DNA of 64,000 nt, taken from contig NC_062254.1 of the NCBI RefSeq assembly GCF_905475465.1, positions 8,018,001-8,082,000 on the forward strand, in the 5' to 3' direction. The notes beneath the pieces are model-generated. The model was not told the origin of the DNA, made no database searches, and saw only the letters and a list, made by a program, of their open reading frames with translations. Each line of letters opens with the position of its first letter. Position 1 is the first letter of the stretch. The stretch is from Pieris napi. Its lineage: Eukaryota; Arthropoda; Insecta; Lepidoptera; Pieridae. Below, piece by piece: positions 1 to 11,242 of this stretch. A program made the translations under genes and the position numbers.

Positions 1-1694
1 ATGATTCAAACAGTTCGGGCGCGGCACAGATAAGTAATATAACAATATACTATACTATAGAAATAGCGAGCGTCGTAACAAAAAATAATAATGAAACCTC
101 CTTAAAAGCTTCGTGAAGTTGACCTTAAATGGGAAGCGACTATTATAGTTTGAGATTTCAATATTTTTTTCCTACGCATTTGGTAGTAGTTTTATGAAAA
201 TTTCTCGTGTCTGGGTGGAATTACATGATCTAACATAGTTCTATACAAACAGAACCTGCCACAGTCGTTAAATATTTACTATTATTATTGTTTTCTTTTG
301 TTTTGCTGTATTCCTACCTACCTAAATATTTGCTACTTATTACATTGTATATTCGCGGAGAATTGGCGGACTCATGCGATTTCTTCGATACAAAAAGGGG
401 ACTTTGTGTATCCGGAGATACGTGCTGCGATTTTGCTGGTTACTCGATTGTGAAGAAGTTGCTTGGATCTGCATAGCGATGCGCCTTATAAAGTTCTCAT
501 GTCATTTTCACACATGTATATTTATTTATAACATAATTTCATAAGTATTTGATAGTCCATTTTTTAGCATGTGTGATGTTTAGGAGTATATATAAAATAA
601 ATAATTTACATAAAAAGCAGTAAAGTAAAAATATAAGCTACTTAACATATTTATGGGAAGGGACGGAAAAGTAGTTCTAAACTATCTATCGTTAACCTTA
701 AGTTACTGAAGTTGGGAATTTAGGTAGACTTTAGAATAATCGCTGAAACTTTTCCAATACAATATAAGATTGTGTTTGAATATGTTTGTGTATTTCAGAA
801 GCGATTAAGTTGTTCTTTGAATATCGTTAACACCTAATGGAGCAGCAATTTTCATCACAGTGATCATACTATTAACGAAGTCTACTACTAAACCGAAAAA
901 ATTATTGTTGCTGGGAATCAAATCCTATAATTCAAGTTTATATGTCCCTATATAGAGTTGAGACTGTTAAGTCTGACTTTGAAAAACGTAATTTTATTTA
1001 TTGATTTAGTTACAAAAACACACAACCCTGTCCTAACAGGTGACCCTAAATCGACAACAATGCATAACCAATGAAGAAATATTCACACACGAAACAAAAA
1101 ACAAACAAGAAATTAATTTGAAAAAATAAATAATTTGTTATATACATGATAAAATTGTATTGGATTTTGATATACGGGAAAGTCTCGTTTCTGCCTTTAC
1201 AAGATTCTAACTTTAAACCTTAGCACGGTTATGATCCGAACATGTTTTTAAAAATATACCTACCTTTATTATGATAAGTGTAAGTACCTAAAGACATTAA
1301 TGTTACTTATTTAGTTTTTAATAAGAAACTACAACTTAGGGTGTAATTTTGCTGTTCGTGTTGCTATAACTCGAGAGTCGGTGGACTGATTTGGCTAATT
1401 ATGATCTTGAAATATTTGTGGAAGTTTAGGGAAGGTTTGAACGATATGAAACATAGAATAATATTAAAAACTGTTTCTATCTGGGAGATGTGTATTGTCT
1501 TTTTCGAAATAACAAATTGTCACTTCGTTGTCATATATGAAGTGCTTTAAAAATGTGTGTTTCATAGCTGTAATTTGAGATGCGATCTCTTTGGTCTGTT
1601 TAAAAAAAATATTGATTTCTGACACATATGTAGGGGTACCTACAATATATGTAGGTGATACGAAGTTCACCGGGTCACTATATATTATATAGTA
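1..1694. other. AT-rich intergenic DNA
   Basis: Apart from a doubtful small reading frame at 288-476, I see no gene, long inverted repeat or recognisable transposon end in this stretch. It is AT-rich with simple A/T runs, typical of insect intergenic or intronic sequence. Confidence 0.5.
288..476 (+). CDS. doubtful small cysteine-containing ORF
   Basis: A 62-codon open frame begins with a hydrophobic N-terminal stretch (about residues 1-22, rich in F, L, Y and I) and continues into a segment with four cysteines spaced C-x8-C-x4-CC (residues about 30-47). This is reminiscent of a small secreted cysteine-rich peptide, or of one exon of a larger protein. I recognise no family. No TATA box, splice partner or polyadenylation signal clearly belongs to it, and AT-rich insect DNA gives many chance frames of this size. 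It may well be non-coding. Confidence 0.15.
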   Translation: MFSFVLLYSYLPKYLLLITLYIRGELADSCDFFDTKRGLCVSGDTCCDFAGYSIVKKLLGSA

Positions 1695-2009
1695 CTAGCT
1701 GATCCGGCAAACGTCGTTTCGCCATGTATATCATTTATAATAAAAAATAGGGGTTGATCGTAGAGGAGTGAAAGTTAGGGGTTGTATATATTTTTTAATG
1801 CTGTATCATAAAAAAATAGAAATTAAAAATTTTGTCTAAAAAATAAAAATAAAAATTTAGGGGTGGACTACCCTTAACATCTGGCGGGCTGATTTGTGAA
1901 TCTAAACCATTCCCAGATCCCCTTGAAGACACACAAAAAATTTCATCAAAATTGGTCCAGTCGTTTAGGAGGAGTTCAGTCACATACACACGCACACAAG
2001 AAATATATA

Positions 2010-3305
2010 AAGGGTTTTTCAACAAGAACTTTGTTTTCTAAAACAAAATAAAACAAAGAATTTAGAGGAAAATGGATAAAATTTTTATTGTATTACAAAG
2101 AGAAAAGTTTGGCAATTATGAATGAAAAATGATATCTGGCAAATGTCCACCACGACCACGCTGACAGATGTTGATTCTTTCATCAAAATTTTTAATCACT
2201 TTTTGGCAAAATGGAGGGTCTATTTCGTTAATGACATCACGGATTTTGAGTTTTAAGGCTGCAATCGATTCGATTGGCTCCGTATAGACTCTCTCTTTAA
2301 CATAGCCCCACAAAAAATAATCCAGTGGTGTTAAATCACACGATCTGGCTGGCCACTTAACAGCTGAATTTCGCGAAATTATGCGCTCGGGAAATTTGGT
2401 TTGCAATAAATTGATCGTTTCATTGGCTGTGTGACATGTGGCACCGTCCTGTTGAAACCACATTTCAGTGATATCCATGTCATCAATAATAGGCCAAAAT
2501 TTAGTGGTTAAAATCTCGCGATACCGTGATCCATTGACTGTTACCGCATTTCCAGCCTCATCTTCGAAAAAAAACGGCCCAATCACGCCTCCAGACCACA
2601 TAGTGCACCACACAGTAACACGTTGAGTATGCAAAGCCTTCTCAATAATTGCTTTAGGATTTTCAGAAGCCCAAATGCGACAATTTTGCTTGTTGACGTA
2701 CCCTGACAAATGAAAATGGGCTTCGTCTGAAAAAATTATTTTTTCAGAAAAACCAGCAGGTTGTTCCTGAATGAACTGAGCTAATCTGCGGCGATTTGAA
2801 TGGTCGATCAGCTTTAATTCCTGCACCAGTTGAATCTTGTAAGGCTTCAAAGCCAAATCCTTTCGCAAAATTCGCCATGTTGTGCTTTTGGATAACCCCA
2901 ATTGTTGAGAACGTCGTGAAATTGACAAATTTTGATCTTCTTCAACACTGTGGCTCACGGCGGCGATGTTTTCTGTTGAACGACCCGGTCGAACACGTGT
3001 TGGTGTTGGCACATTTTGTACCGAGCCTGTCGACTCAAATTTCGCGACCAAATTCTTAACAGCGGTCTCAGAAGGACGATTATGCTGGCCGAAAATATCA
3101 CGAATTTTACGAAATGTAACTTTAACAGAACCACCATTTTTATAGTGGATTTGAATTATTTTAATGCGATTTTCGAGCGAAATTGAATTCATTGTAATAA
3201 TTGCCAAAGCACCTGCTACGAATACCGCCAAAAACTAAATGTCAAAACTATCACGTTCTCGGTGTTGCCACAATTGAAAAACAAACTTCTTGTTGAAATA
3301 CCCTT
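2010..3305 (-). mobile_element. mariner/Tc1-type transposon (complete)
   Basis: The 1296-bp element has terminal inverted repeats of about 28 bp (left AAGGGTTTTTCAACAAGAAC; the right end is its reverse complement with two mismatches) and is flanked by TA at 2008-2009 and 3306-3307, the IS630/Tc1/mariner target duplication. It carries one uninterrupted transposase frame on the minus strand. It lies inside a short Helitron, so it arrived later. The intact frame and well-matched ends suggest a recent insertion. Confidence 0.93.
2116..3192 (-). CDS. mariner-family DDD transposase
   Basis: This cut-and-paste transposase of the IS630/Tc1/mariner superfamily would act in the nucleus on the terminal repeats of its own element. 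The open frame runs from 3231 (371 codons). I prefer the second methionine at 3192, residue 14 of the long frame, because it begins MNSISLENR and leads straight into the DNA-binding region. Using long-frame numbering, two helix-turn-helix segments lie at about 57-71 and 104-125. The catalytic triad is D169 (FSDEAHFHL), D262 (WFQQDGATCHT) and D299 (SCDLTPLDYFLWG), with 36 residues between the last two. No stop codon or frameshift interrupts it, and length is normal for the family. Activity is possible but unproven. I do not assign a subfamily. Confidence 0.93.
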   Translation of the reverse strand: MNSISLENRIKIIQIHYKNGGSVKVTFRKIRDIFGQHNRPSETAVKNLVAKFESTGSVQNVPTPTRVRPGRSTENIAAVSHSVEEDQNLSISRRSQQLGLSKSTTWRILRKDLALKPYKIQLVQELKLIDHSNRRRLAQFIQEQPAGFSEKIIFSDEAHFHLSGYVNKQNCRIWASENPKAIIEKALHTQRVTVWCTMWSGGVIGPFFFEDEAGNAVTVNGSRYREILTTKFWPIIDDMDITEMWFQQDGATCHTANETINLLQTKFPERIISRNSAVKWPARSCDLTPLDYFLWGYVKERVYTEPIESIAALKLKIRDVINEIDPPFCQKVIKNFDERINICQRGRGGHLPDIIFHS

Positions 3306-3315
3306 TATATTAAGA

Positions 3316-5117
3316 TATACATATATTTGAGCATGGCATGGCAACTTTTACTGTTATATTAATAATCATTTTTGGTATAAGCGTGTAAAACGAAATGCAT
3401 AAATCGATAGAATTCCTAGTCACAACTGTCAAAACATTCATAACAGTTTCGCGAAGGTTTTGCGTATCTAACGGAGATTGTGTCACGGGCAACTGTTACT
3501 TGACATATGGAAAATTAATGCTACGATTTTCCAAATATTGTATGAATTTCCTTTGTGATTTTTTACTCTTAGTGCTCACATTATATTAAATAACTTATAT
3601 CTAGTGGTCTATCCCAGCTTCGCACGCCCATTGATATTTCAAAATATTATAAAAACAATAGCCTTTGTTATTCAGGGTGGTAGTAGCATGTTAAAAATAA
3701 AACAATTTTTGGAATCGGTCCAGTAATTGTGTGAATATTCATTACGTGTTTCCTCTTTTTTAATAATAATATTAGTATAGATTATTTTTAACACTCACTA
3801 TTACGGTGAAAAAAACATAGTGAGAAATCGGCTATACTTTAGACCTAAAAATTCAGTCAGGCCAAAAAGAACTGTTAAGAAAAGAAAAATGATCACTAAA
3901 CAGAAACATACATTTGAGGCATAGAGATCGTAGCGCCATTGGGTTTTCTATATTTTTTTAGATTCATTAAATCGTATGGAATCGTTTCCGTATGGAATTA
4001 TAAGATTGTGGTATTTTTTGTAACACATGTTAGAATATTGTAATCAAGACGAAACGTAGCGGAAATGGCGCGTTACGTTTCATTGTGATTCGATAAAGGA
4101 TTATATCGCTAGAACTAGAAATGTTGATCAATCACAATCAATCGAAACGTACTTTCATTTCGTCTTTCATTAATTTTGTTACTCAGGACTGTAGGACTAA
4201 ACCGCCTGACCTCTGTGTACTTAAATATACGTTTTTATTCATATCTTGAATCAATTTATTTGCAACTTAAATATGAGTAAAACTTGGTAATGTTATCATG
4301 GATTACATTAAAGCGTATGTGAAGAGTACTTAAATTTTAAGCACTCTTGACATTAAGCTTTGAATAGTATTTGACGGAAATAGCTTTAAGGGCGGAAAGA
4401 AAAAATATATTCTTAAAATGCTCACTCGTTCAGTGGCCATCGCTGAACTATCTATTATACTCAAGAAGGAAATACGTTCAAAACGGCATTTACCCTTCTG
4501 TGTTTGTAACTTAGAAGAGTTCTAACATACTTTGGTCTGTCGCGAGCCAGATAATTTGGACAAGCTGGTTGTCGTCGGCAAGGCCGTGGGCAGATCGCCA
4601 ACAAATGTGTTTATTCATTATGCATTAGATATGCATTACAATGTGTAAGATTTGGGAATCCTTTAAAAAATACGTTTGTCCCTGTCATATCACAGGCAGT
4701 TCTTCTATAATAAAGTTAATATATTTCTTAAACTACATTTTTTTTTTAATATTTTAGAAAAGTAAGTAGTGTTAATTTTTCAACAAATTTATCGTTTCGG
4801 GATTGTGCTGTACAAAAACTCATTATTAGCATTCTTGTCGGTTACAGAGTAAGGGCCTTGATTCATAGTTCTTACGTTATTAGTATTATATCATAATTGT
4901 TTGGTTAACTCTGTTCCATCATGAGTGATGTTTGAGAGCATAAAATAAAAATACGCCACGCCACGAAAAGGAGATATCGTCATCGTCATCATCATATCGA
5001 GATATCGTCAGAGACAGAAGCCAATTTTCAGTAGTCCACCAATGTGGCTAAAAATGTTAGCTGAGTGTGAATAAAGAAGGGAAAAGTAATAAAGTAATGG
5101 TAAAATCTAGAACTATA
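3316..5117. other. AT-rich intergenic DNA
   Basis: No gene and no confidently bounded transposon is visible in these 1.8 kb. A short segment near 4055-4165 shares fragments (fly-back around an ATCACAAT motif, ATTTCG repeats) with 38140-38250 and may be an old repeat. Confidence 0.4.
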
Positions 5118-6197
5118 CAGGGTGGCCAAAAAGTCGTGGATCAAACGCAAATAGGGGATAGATGAGGTCATCAGCGGCAAAAAATTGTTCTACGGGAGGT
5201 CTCTAAGGTCAACCCCTGCAGAGTTATGATTTATTTTGATTTTATATGAAAATTGACTTTTTTTTACTAATTCTCCTTAAAATTCGAAAATATCTACATC
5301 CTGTATCTTTCTCATAATATCCACTAGATTGGTACTGATGAGTTCTTGCGTTAGACATACTATTTATAGTTGTTTATTGAGTGTATTCAAGATAATATTA
5401 GGTGATACGATTTAACATTTTTTCAAATCATAAATTTTTCTTTACTTTGGACCCCACTGTGAAAAAAAATTACTCCACCGAAAAGTGTCCCTGTACTACA
5501 AGTTTTGGCGCATTTAATAGAGATTCTGAAAAGGTATTACACGTGGCCATGAGTCGCTCTAATATCTTTCTAGGACGAAAAAACAACAACGATTCGGACT
5601 TATGATAGATTATTTACCTACATGGGACCAGTAGGTACTGTGTGAATCGGACTAGATTCAAAAAATTGGACAGATGGCTGGAGGGTTACGTAGGAATTTG
5701 ATTAGACGGTGCAGATTAGGTATTATGGTCAGAGTCAGGAATTTTGAGCATATTTTATTGTAATATATAATATTTGTTTGCAACGAACCTTGAGGGAAAT
5801 ACCAGATAATTTTGAAGCTCGAGTGATATTCGGGGGATTATTTTTCCGACCCAAATGTCGGCCAATAGAATTGCACCATGAGACGAAATGTACAGTTAAC
5901 AAATAAGAATTTCATAATGAATAAAACAACTACTTAATACTTTTCTTGAAGCAACGACCAGAGAAAATTTACACAAAAAATTTTCAGTATAATACCATGT
6001 AGGTTGTACCACGTGACGTCGAATGGTGCAATTCTATTGGCCGATATTTGGGTCGGAAAAATAATCATATAAAAACCAAAATAAATCATAACTCTGCAGG
6101 GGTTGACCTTAGAGACCTCCCGTAGAACAATTTTTTGCCGCTGATGACCTCATCTATCCCCTATTTGTGTTTGATCCACGACTTTTTGGCCACCCTG
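5118..6197. mobile_element. foldback element, CAGGGTGGCC ends, copy 1 (one arm truncated)
   Basis: The ends are inverted repeats starting CAGGGTGGCCAAAAAGTC, flanked by TATA on both sides (5114-5117 and 6198-6201), so the duplication is TA or TATA. The left arm (about 5118-5595) matches both arms of the copy at 45092-46263. The right arm keeps only about its outer 125 bp (from about 6073); the rest is lost or replaced by another small inverted-repeat insertion at 5834-6067. The loop is in the opposite orientation to copy 2, meaning the whole element is inserted the other way round. The superfamily is uncertain; a TA duplication would fit a Tc1/mariner relative. No transposase is present. Confidence 0.8.
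5834..6067. mobile_element. small inverted-repeat element nested in foldback copy 1
   Basis: A 44-bp terminal inverted repeat (left arm begins GATTATTTTTCCGACCCAAA; right arm is its reverse complement with one mismatch) bounds about 234 bp inside the foldback element. The segment is absent from foldback copy 2. I cannot define a target duplication, so the exact limits and superfamily are open. Confidence 0.6.
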
Positions 6198-6265
6198 TAT
6201 ATAAACAAAAACATACAACTTACAATAAAATCAGAACTAAGATTTTATACATAACTAGCTGACCC

Positions 6266-6283
6266 GGCAAACGTTGTTTTGCC
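6266..6283 (-). other. Helitron 3' terminal hairpin
   Basis: The plus-strand sequence GGCAAACGTTGTTTTGCC folds into a short stem-loop immediately upstream (in element sense) of the terminal CTAG. Such hairpins are known in Helitrons and are thought to act as the transposition terminator. The same position holds a hairpin of different sequence in the short Helitrons of this window. Confidence 0.85.
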
Positions 6284-6516
6284 ATATAAATAATTTCTAT
6301 GTACTTTCTAGTGCCGACAGAAAATAACTAACCTATTTTAAGTGTGTAAGGATGTGGTATATGCACGAAATAGGTGTGTAATGCTGTGAACGATAAGGGA
6401 ATATAGAAATAACAAACGCCAAGCACTATATTTATTAATCATTCATCATAATTTATTTCTCTAATATATATATACGTATCATTATTCGATAAGAACGGCA
6501 ACACTATCAAAAAATA

Positions 6517-9500
6517 TCAGTCTCTTAATGCTACAGCGTGAACAATATTTTTTGTTAGCCCATCTTTAGCTAACACAAACAAACTTGATGGTTTACCCAC
6601 TCGAGAGCATGCCACGTATAATTGTCCGTGTGAAAAACATGGCGTGCTTAAATCTAAGCCACAAACCGACATCGTTTGGCCTTGGGATTTATTGATGGTC
6701 ATGGCAAATGCCAATCGAATTGGAAACTGAACACGCTTTAATTGAATTGGCACATCCGTAGGTATTATAGGAATCCGTGGTATTAATATGTTTTCACCTC
6801 GGAACTTTCCATTTAAAATGCTAGCTTCGATGACGTTCTTCATTAATTTTCGAATGACCAATCGCGTACCGTTGCACAGCCGTGGCGGGTTCAAATTGCG
6901 AAGCATGATAATCGGAGATCCAACCTTTAATTGTAAATTATGCGGTGGCACACCTGGCAAATCCAGTGAGTTCAAAAACTCTGTCGGAAAATTTACAGTT
7001 TCGCTCGCATCGCAAACTGTGTCAATAGATTTATATGATTCCAAGTTCCCTGGCAATAACTGTTGTATCTTCAGATTCAAATTGTCAACGTCTAAATTTT
7101 TTGCCGCTAAAATTGCTCTTTCTGCAAGCCACTCATGATTTAAGTACTGTGTGTGTACATCGGGAAATATTTTTCAATGAGAGTGTCTTGCGAGTCAACG
7201 ATTGTGCAAAAATCTGTCGGTAATTTTACGCATCCAGTCTCATCTATAGTTACTTTTCCATCACCGATATCTAGGAGTTGTTTTGAGAATGTTTCAGCGG
7301 ATGGATCTTGAAGCATTTGAACGCGCATATTTACTTTCAGCTGTACTTTTTCAACATTACGCCACAGTGTAGATGATTTTAAGCAAGCATTAATCTCATC
7401 AGCGTATGTTGAACGTGGAATGACGGGAAGTGTTTGCCTGAAATCACCTGAAAGGACTAACAGAGTGCCGCCAAATAGTTTGTCGTTGTTTTTGATATCT
7501 TTTAACGTCCTGTTCAACGTCTCAAGTGAATGTTTGTGCGCCATAGTACATTCATCCCAGATGATAATTTTACATTGTTTCAGCACGGTGGCCATGGACG
7601 ATTGTTTTTTTATGTTGCACACTCCGTCAGGGTTATTTTGAATATTTAATGGCAGCTTAAATACTGAATGAGCTGTTCTGCCTCCATCCAATAAAGTTGC
7701 AGCAATGCCTGACGATGCAACGGCCAATGCGATGCCATTATTTGATCGTATTTCAGCAAGAATTAGCGAAATAAGGAATGTTTTTCCAGTTCCACCTGGT
7801 GCATCCAAAAAGAAGAATCCACCTTGTCCTGCTGAAACTGCGAGCATAATGCGGTCGTAAATGATTTTTTGTTCCTCATTCATTAATGGGACATTGCGAG
7901 TAACAATCGCCGCCATTTCTACAGTGTTGTACTGCATTTCACGATTCATTTCCGTGTTCATAAAATCAGATACAGCTCGATCTGGCGAATTCATACCGAA
8001 ATGACTGAGTGATAAATTAGCAATTATAATGCAGAGATCTTCAATAGCAATCAATGCTTCATTGTACATAGCGTCGCTGAACGTTATCGTTACATCGTTG
8101 CATCGTGTACGATGTTGATGCAATATATCATCAGTCATTGAATCTTTGTGATTATCCCACAATATCTGTGCTCGAGCTGGAAAACATGTAGTTAGCACTA
8201 TAGCGAATAGTAGACGAATTTGTATTGCTGTACAATTTAATGCTGCTTCAGCAAACATACATTCCCACTGGTTGTCGTCTTCCAGCAAGCCGAGTGCAAG
8301 GCACGCATCTTTATACGTTGAATACTGTTGCCCATTCACTTTCCGTATATCTTGAAATGACAATGGGCCAGTAACATTAACCAACAACAATCGAAGATAA
8401 AAGCATTCAGTTTGCTTTGGATTGACTGTAAATACTCGCCCCAGAGCGTTTGATTTAAATAAATTGGGACATGCATCAACTGGGGAGCCTTGCTTGCCTT
8501 GCTTGCATCCATTTTTTTGTTTGAGCCCATGTGAAATAGCATGGTACTTGTGAATAGAGTAACGTTCGTGCAAAGGCACCAAAATCATCCGCACGATTAC
8601 ACAATTCGAAAAATTCAGTGAGTGTAGTTTTAGGTGGATTTACAGCACGATCAATTGCTGTCTCGTTCGTGAAAAATACACGCTGGCCGTTTTCGAGATG
8701 GACGGCTAACTGAACAACTGCTGGATCCCGTTCATGAATCGGGAAACCAAAGATACGCCAAGCAGCTTCATTGGAGCTGATGTACCGACCAATTTGATAA
8801 AGTGTTATTTCATCGTTTTTATTCACTGGTTGAGCATTCACGTTAGTATTTTCCACTCTAAACACAGCCATATCACTGCCTTTATGGACATACTTGCAAA
8901 TGTATTTAATGCTCTTCACAGAACTGCAGAACTCAACATTAATATGAGCATTGTATGTCTTGCTCAACAGAGGTGAATATGGTACCACCCAACGATTATC
9001 AATGTCAATGTCTGTGTTGTTGATGTTTTTAATAAATGATCGTCCGCCATTATCGGGACTTCTTCGACGATATATTGGATATCCGTCGACATTTGTGATC
9101 GTATCGTTCGTGAAATCTTTAGGGAAATTTTTAGTGCATTTTCCATCTGCCATGCAAGGCGATGTACGATTAAGAGTACCGCATGGACCATGAATCATGT
9201 TCGCTGTAACAATATCAAACAGCAGTTGGTCAGTAGACGGATCTGGAAGTTCTGCAGAAATGATACTATCGATTTCTTCAGGACGGATTTTATCGATTAA
9301 CCAAACCAAAATGTGAGCATGAGGTAATCCTCGCTTTTGCCACTCAACTGAATACAGCCAGCAACGTGTGCGGCCGAATACATGTAATTTAGTAATGAAA
9401 CTTATTAAAGACTTCAACTTTTGTTTGAACACACGTGCTGTAACGTCATGACGATGGATTGAATTTTGGCCAGGCAATAGCAAAGATTCAATCTCTGGCC

Positions 9501-11128
9501 ATTTTGGATTACATGTAAACGTGATAAATAAACACGGTCGTCCATATTCGCGCACGAAAGTCAGAGCATCCTGTATATATTCTTGCATATGACGTGGACT
9601 GCCCACATACGATGATGGTAGAATGACAGAGTTACCAATTTCGGCAGCGTCAGCGTTGTTGTTAATAGCGTCCCGCAAGTGAATGTACTCTTCCGCACGC
9701 AGCTTAAGTTGATTATATCGTAAGTATCGTAGTCGTTCGCCTTCTATCTTGGCGTACATGTCGACCATGAATTGTTGACAAAGCTCGCGACATCGTAGAA
9801 TGACGTTGTCCCGGCCGCGTCGAATCATCAATCGGTACGCATAATAATCTTTCGAGCTAACGTTCTTGTTTGTTTCGGCTCCTGTAATAATATATTTTTA
9901 AATATTAGATTAAATCAATTACGATAAATAATTTAATTTTTTTTTAATTAGTAATCAAGTTTAAAATGAATGAAGTACCTGATACGGGATCGCGTTGTTT
10001 GATATTTATGCAGTATCCGTCTTGTCCCTTCCAGAACATTAGCGGATATTGGAGAGCATCATATGAACGATGTGTATCAGCAATGAACTGAAGATTATTA
10101 CTCCTTCTACGAACCACAATTTCTCGTGCACCTGTACAATCGCCAACCATGATTCCCGCAACGTCGTCAACAACAGGTGCATTAAATCTACGAATATGCT
10201 CTCCAGCTGGTGTTTTATCAGGATTAATGACAATAGCGTGGTTATCGTTTTGTAATTTATGCATGTGTGATTTGAATATTTTCAACAATTCATTGTGCTC
10301 ATTCAGTAAAGCGTCCAGTTCGCTCACGATGCGTTTGGCAAAAAATGAATCAAGGTTGTTATAGTCACAACGTGCATTCACTCGATTGGCAAGTGCGCTT
10401 CCGGAATCCTCGCCGCCCATAAAGTAGATTTGTAAAAATTTATGTGCTTCGTTTGGCATTGGCAGTAATGAGCCTATTTTATGATAAACTTGGCCTCTAA
10501 TTTTAAATGTAGAATTGTATTGTTGACCAAGTGAATTAGTATTTCGAACTATTTCTGTTGCTCCGAACGATGTCATTTGAAAGCATGAATTGAATGTTCG
10601 AATGGACTTCAAGAACATGTTAGAATCTGGATCCGTGCCGATAAGTAAACCGTTCAATGGTTCCGGTGGTGTTTCAATGTCGGGTAGTTGAACTTTTCCT
10701 GACGCGCAACACATCCCAGCTGGCTCGTTTTTAAATTTAAGAGCATGACAATTTGAACATTCTTTGTCCATAGCACCAATCACCACTTTTGTATGGGCAT
10801 AATATTCCACATCAGGCTCATACTGGAATGCTAGCCGCAGGAATGAATCATATGTAAATGCTCGGTGTACCTGTTGGCGTTGCTGGTTGTTTGTTCTGCG
10901 TCTATTGGCTGTGAATCGGCGTGATTGTCGTTGTTGTAATCTTATCACTTCATTGCGTTCAGCTCGTGTATCTTCAGATTGTTCTTGACGCAATTGCGCC
11001 ATGCTCACACGCGCATCAGTATTTTCTTGCTGGATTTCTTCTTCAGTTCTTTCGGATCTTAAATTTCTCTTGCTTCTGGTTTCACTTGTATTACGGCTCA
11101 AATTAGCCCCTTTGCGTTTTCGTGGCAT
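6517..11128 (-). pseudogene. Helitron Rep/helicase (RepHel), two frameshifts
   Basis: The gene encodes a replication initiator (HUH endonuclease) fused to a Pif1-like helicase for rolling-circle transposition. The start is the ATG at 11128 (MPRKRKGAN), just after a probable 5'-UTR intron (11242-11135, GTAAGT to TACAG). Exon 1 runs to 9979 and contains a CxxC-type zinc finger (CSNCHALKF). A 97-nt intron, 9978-9882, is GT-AG and joins in frame to give DPVSGAETN. The Rep part has FTCNPKWPEI, the HUH motif HAHILVWL (about 9321-9298) and the two-tyrosine motif YICKYVHKG (about 8904-8878). The helicase part has Walker A (APGGTGKTF), Walker B (IIIWDE), GDFRQTLPVIP and the late motifs INKSQGQT and YVACSRV. 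The frame breaks near 8505-8530, and again at 7170-7174, where one base is missing from a T run (A run in sense). About 1,500 codons remain recognisable up to the stop at 6517. Inactive as it stands unless the frameshifts are sequencing errors. Confidence 0.92.
9882..9978 (-). other. intron within Helitron Rep gene
   Basis: The donor GTACTTC follows exon sequence CCGTATCAG, and the acceptor ATTATTACAG precedes GAGCCGAAAC. Splicing keeps the frame (phase 1) and restores the conserved Rep segment ending YYAYRL. The intron is 97 nt, very AT-rich, and contains stop codons in the exon frame, so the protein cannot be made without its removal. Confidence 0.85.
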
Positions 11129-11242
11129 TGTTCGCTGTACAAAATACACATAATTAGAACTAACAAAATTACTTTAGAGTGAAAAACATCGTAATTATAT
11201 TGTTATTAACAACAATTTGAGTATAAAAAAAAATATACTTAC

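Larger units (their letters stand above)
1695..3315 (-). mobile_element. short non-autonomous Helitron, split by a mariner
   Basis: Read on the minus strand the element starts with TC after an A (3315-3314), in an AT-rich start like the other Helitrons here, and ends in CTAG followed by T (1698-1695, then 1694). An 18-nt hairpin lies just inside the 3' end (GGCAAACGTCGTTTCGCC, 1706-1723). The interior at about 1740-1960 matches the subterminal 5' region of the full-length Helitron at 6255-11912, including the AGGGGTTG and AGGGGTGGAC blocks. Without the inserted mariner (2010-3305, TA duplicated) it would be about 323 bp. It has no coding capacity. Confidence 0.85.

Noticed and set aside
5118..6197. 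Apparent inversion of the loop between the two foldback copies
   Set aside because: Because the arms are mirror images, an inverted loop is the same as the whole element being inserted in the opposite direction. No recombination event is needed.
8476..8594. Programmed frameshift in the Helitron gene
   Set aside because: An A run (seven As, sense strand) lies near the first break, but Helitron RepHel proteins are not known to use programmed frameshifting, and a second unrelated break exists downstream. Decay or sequencing error is simpler.
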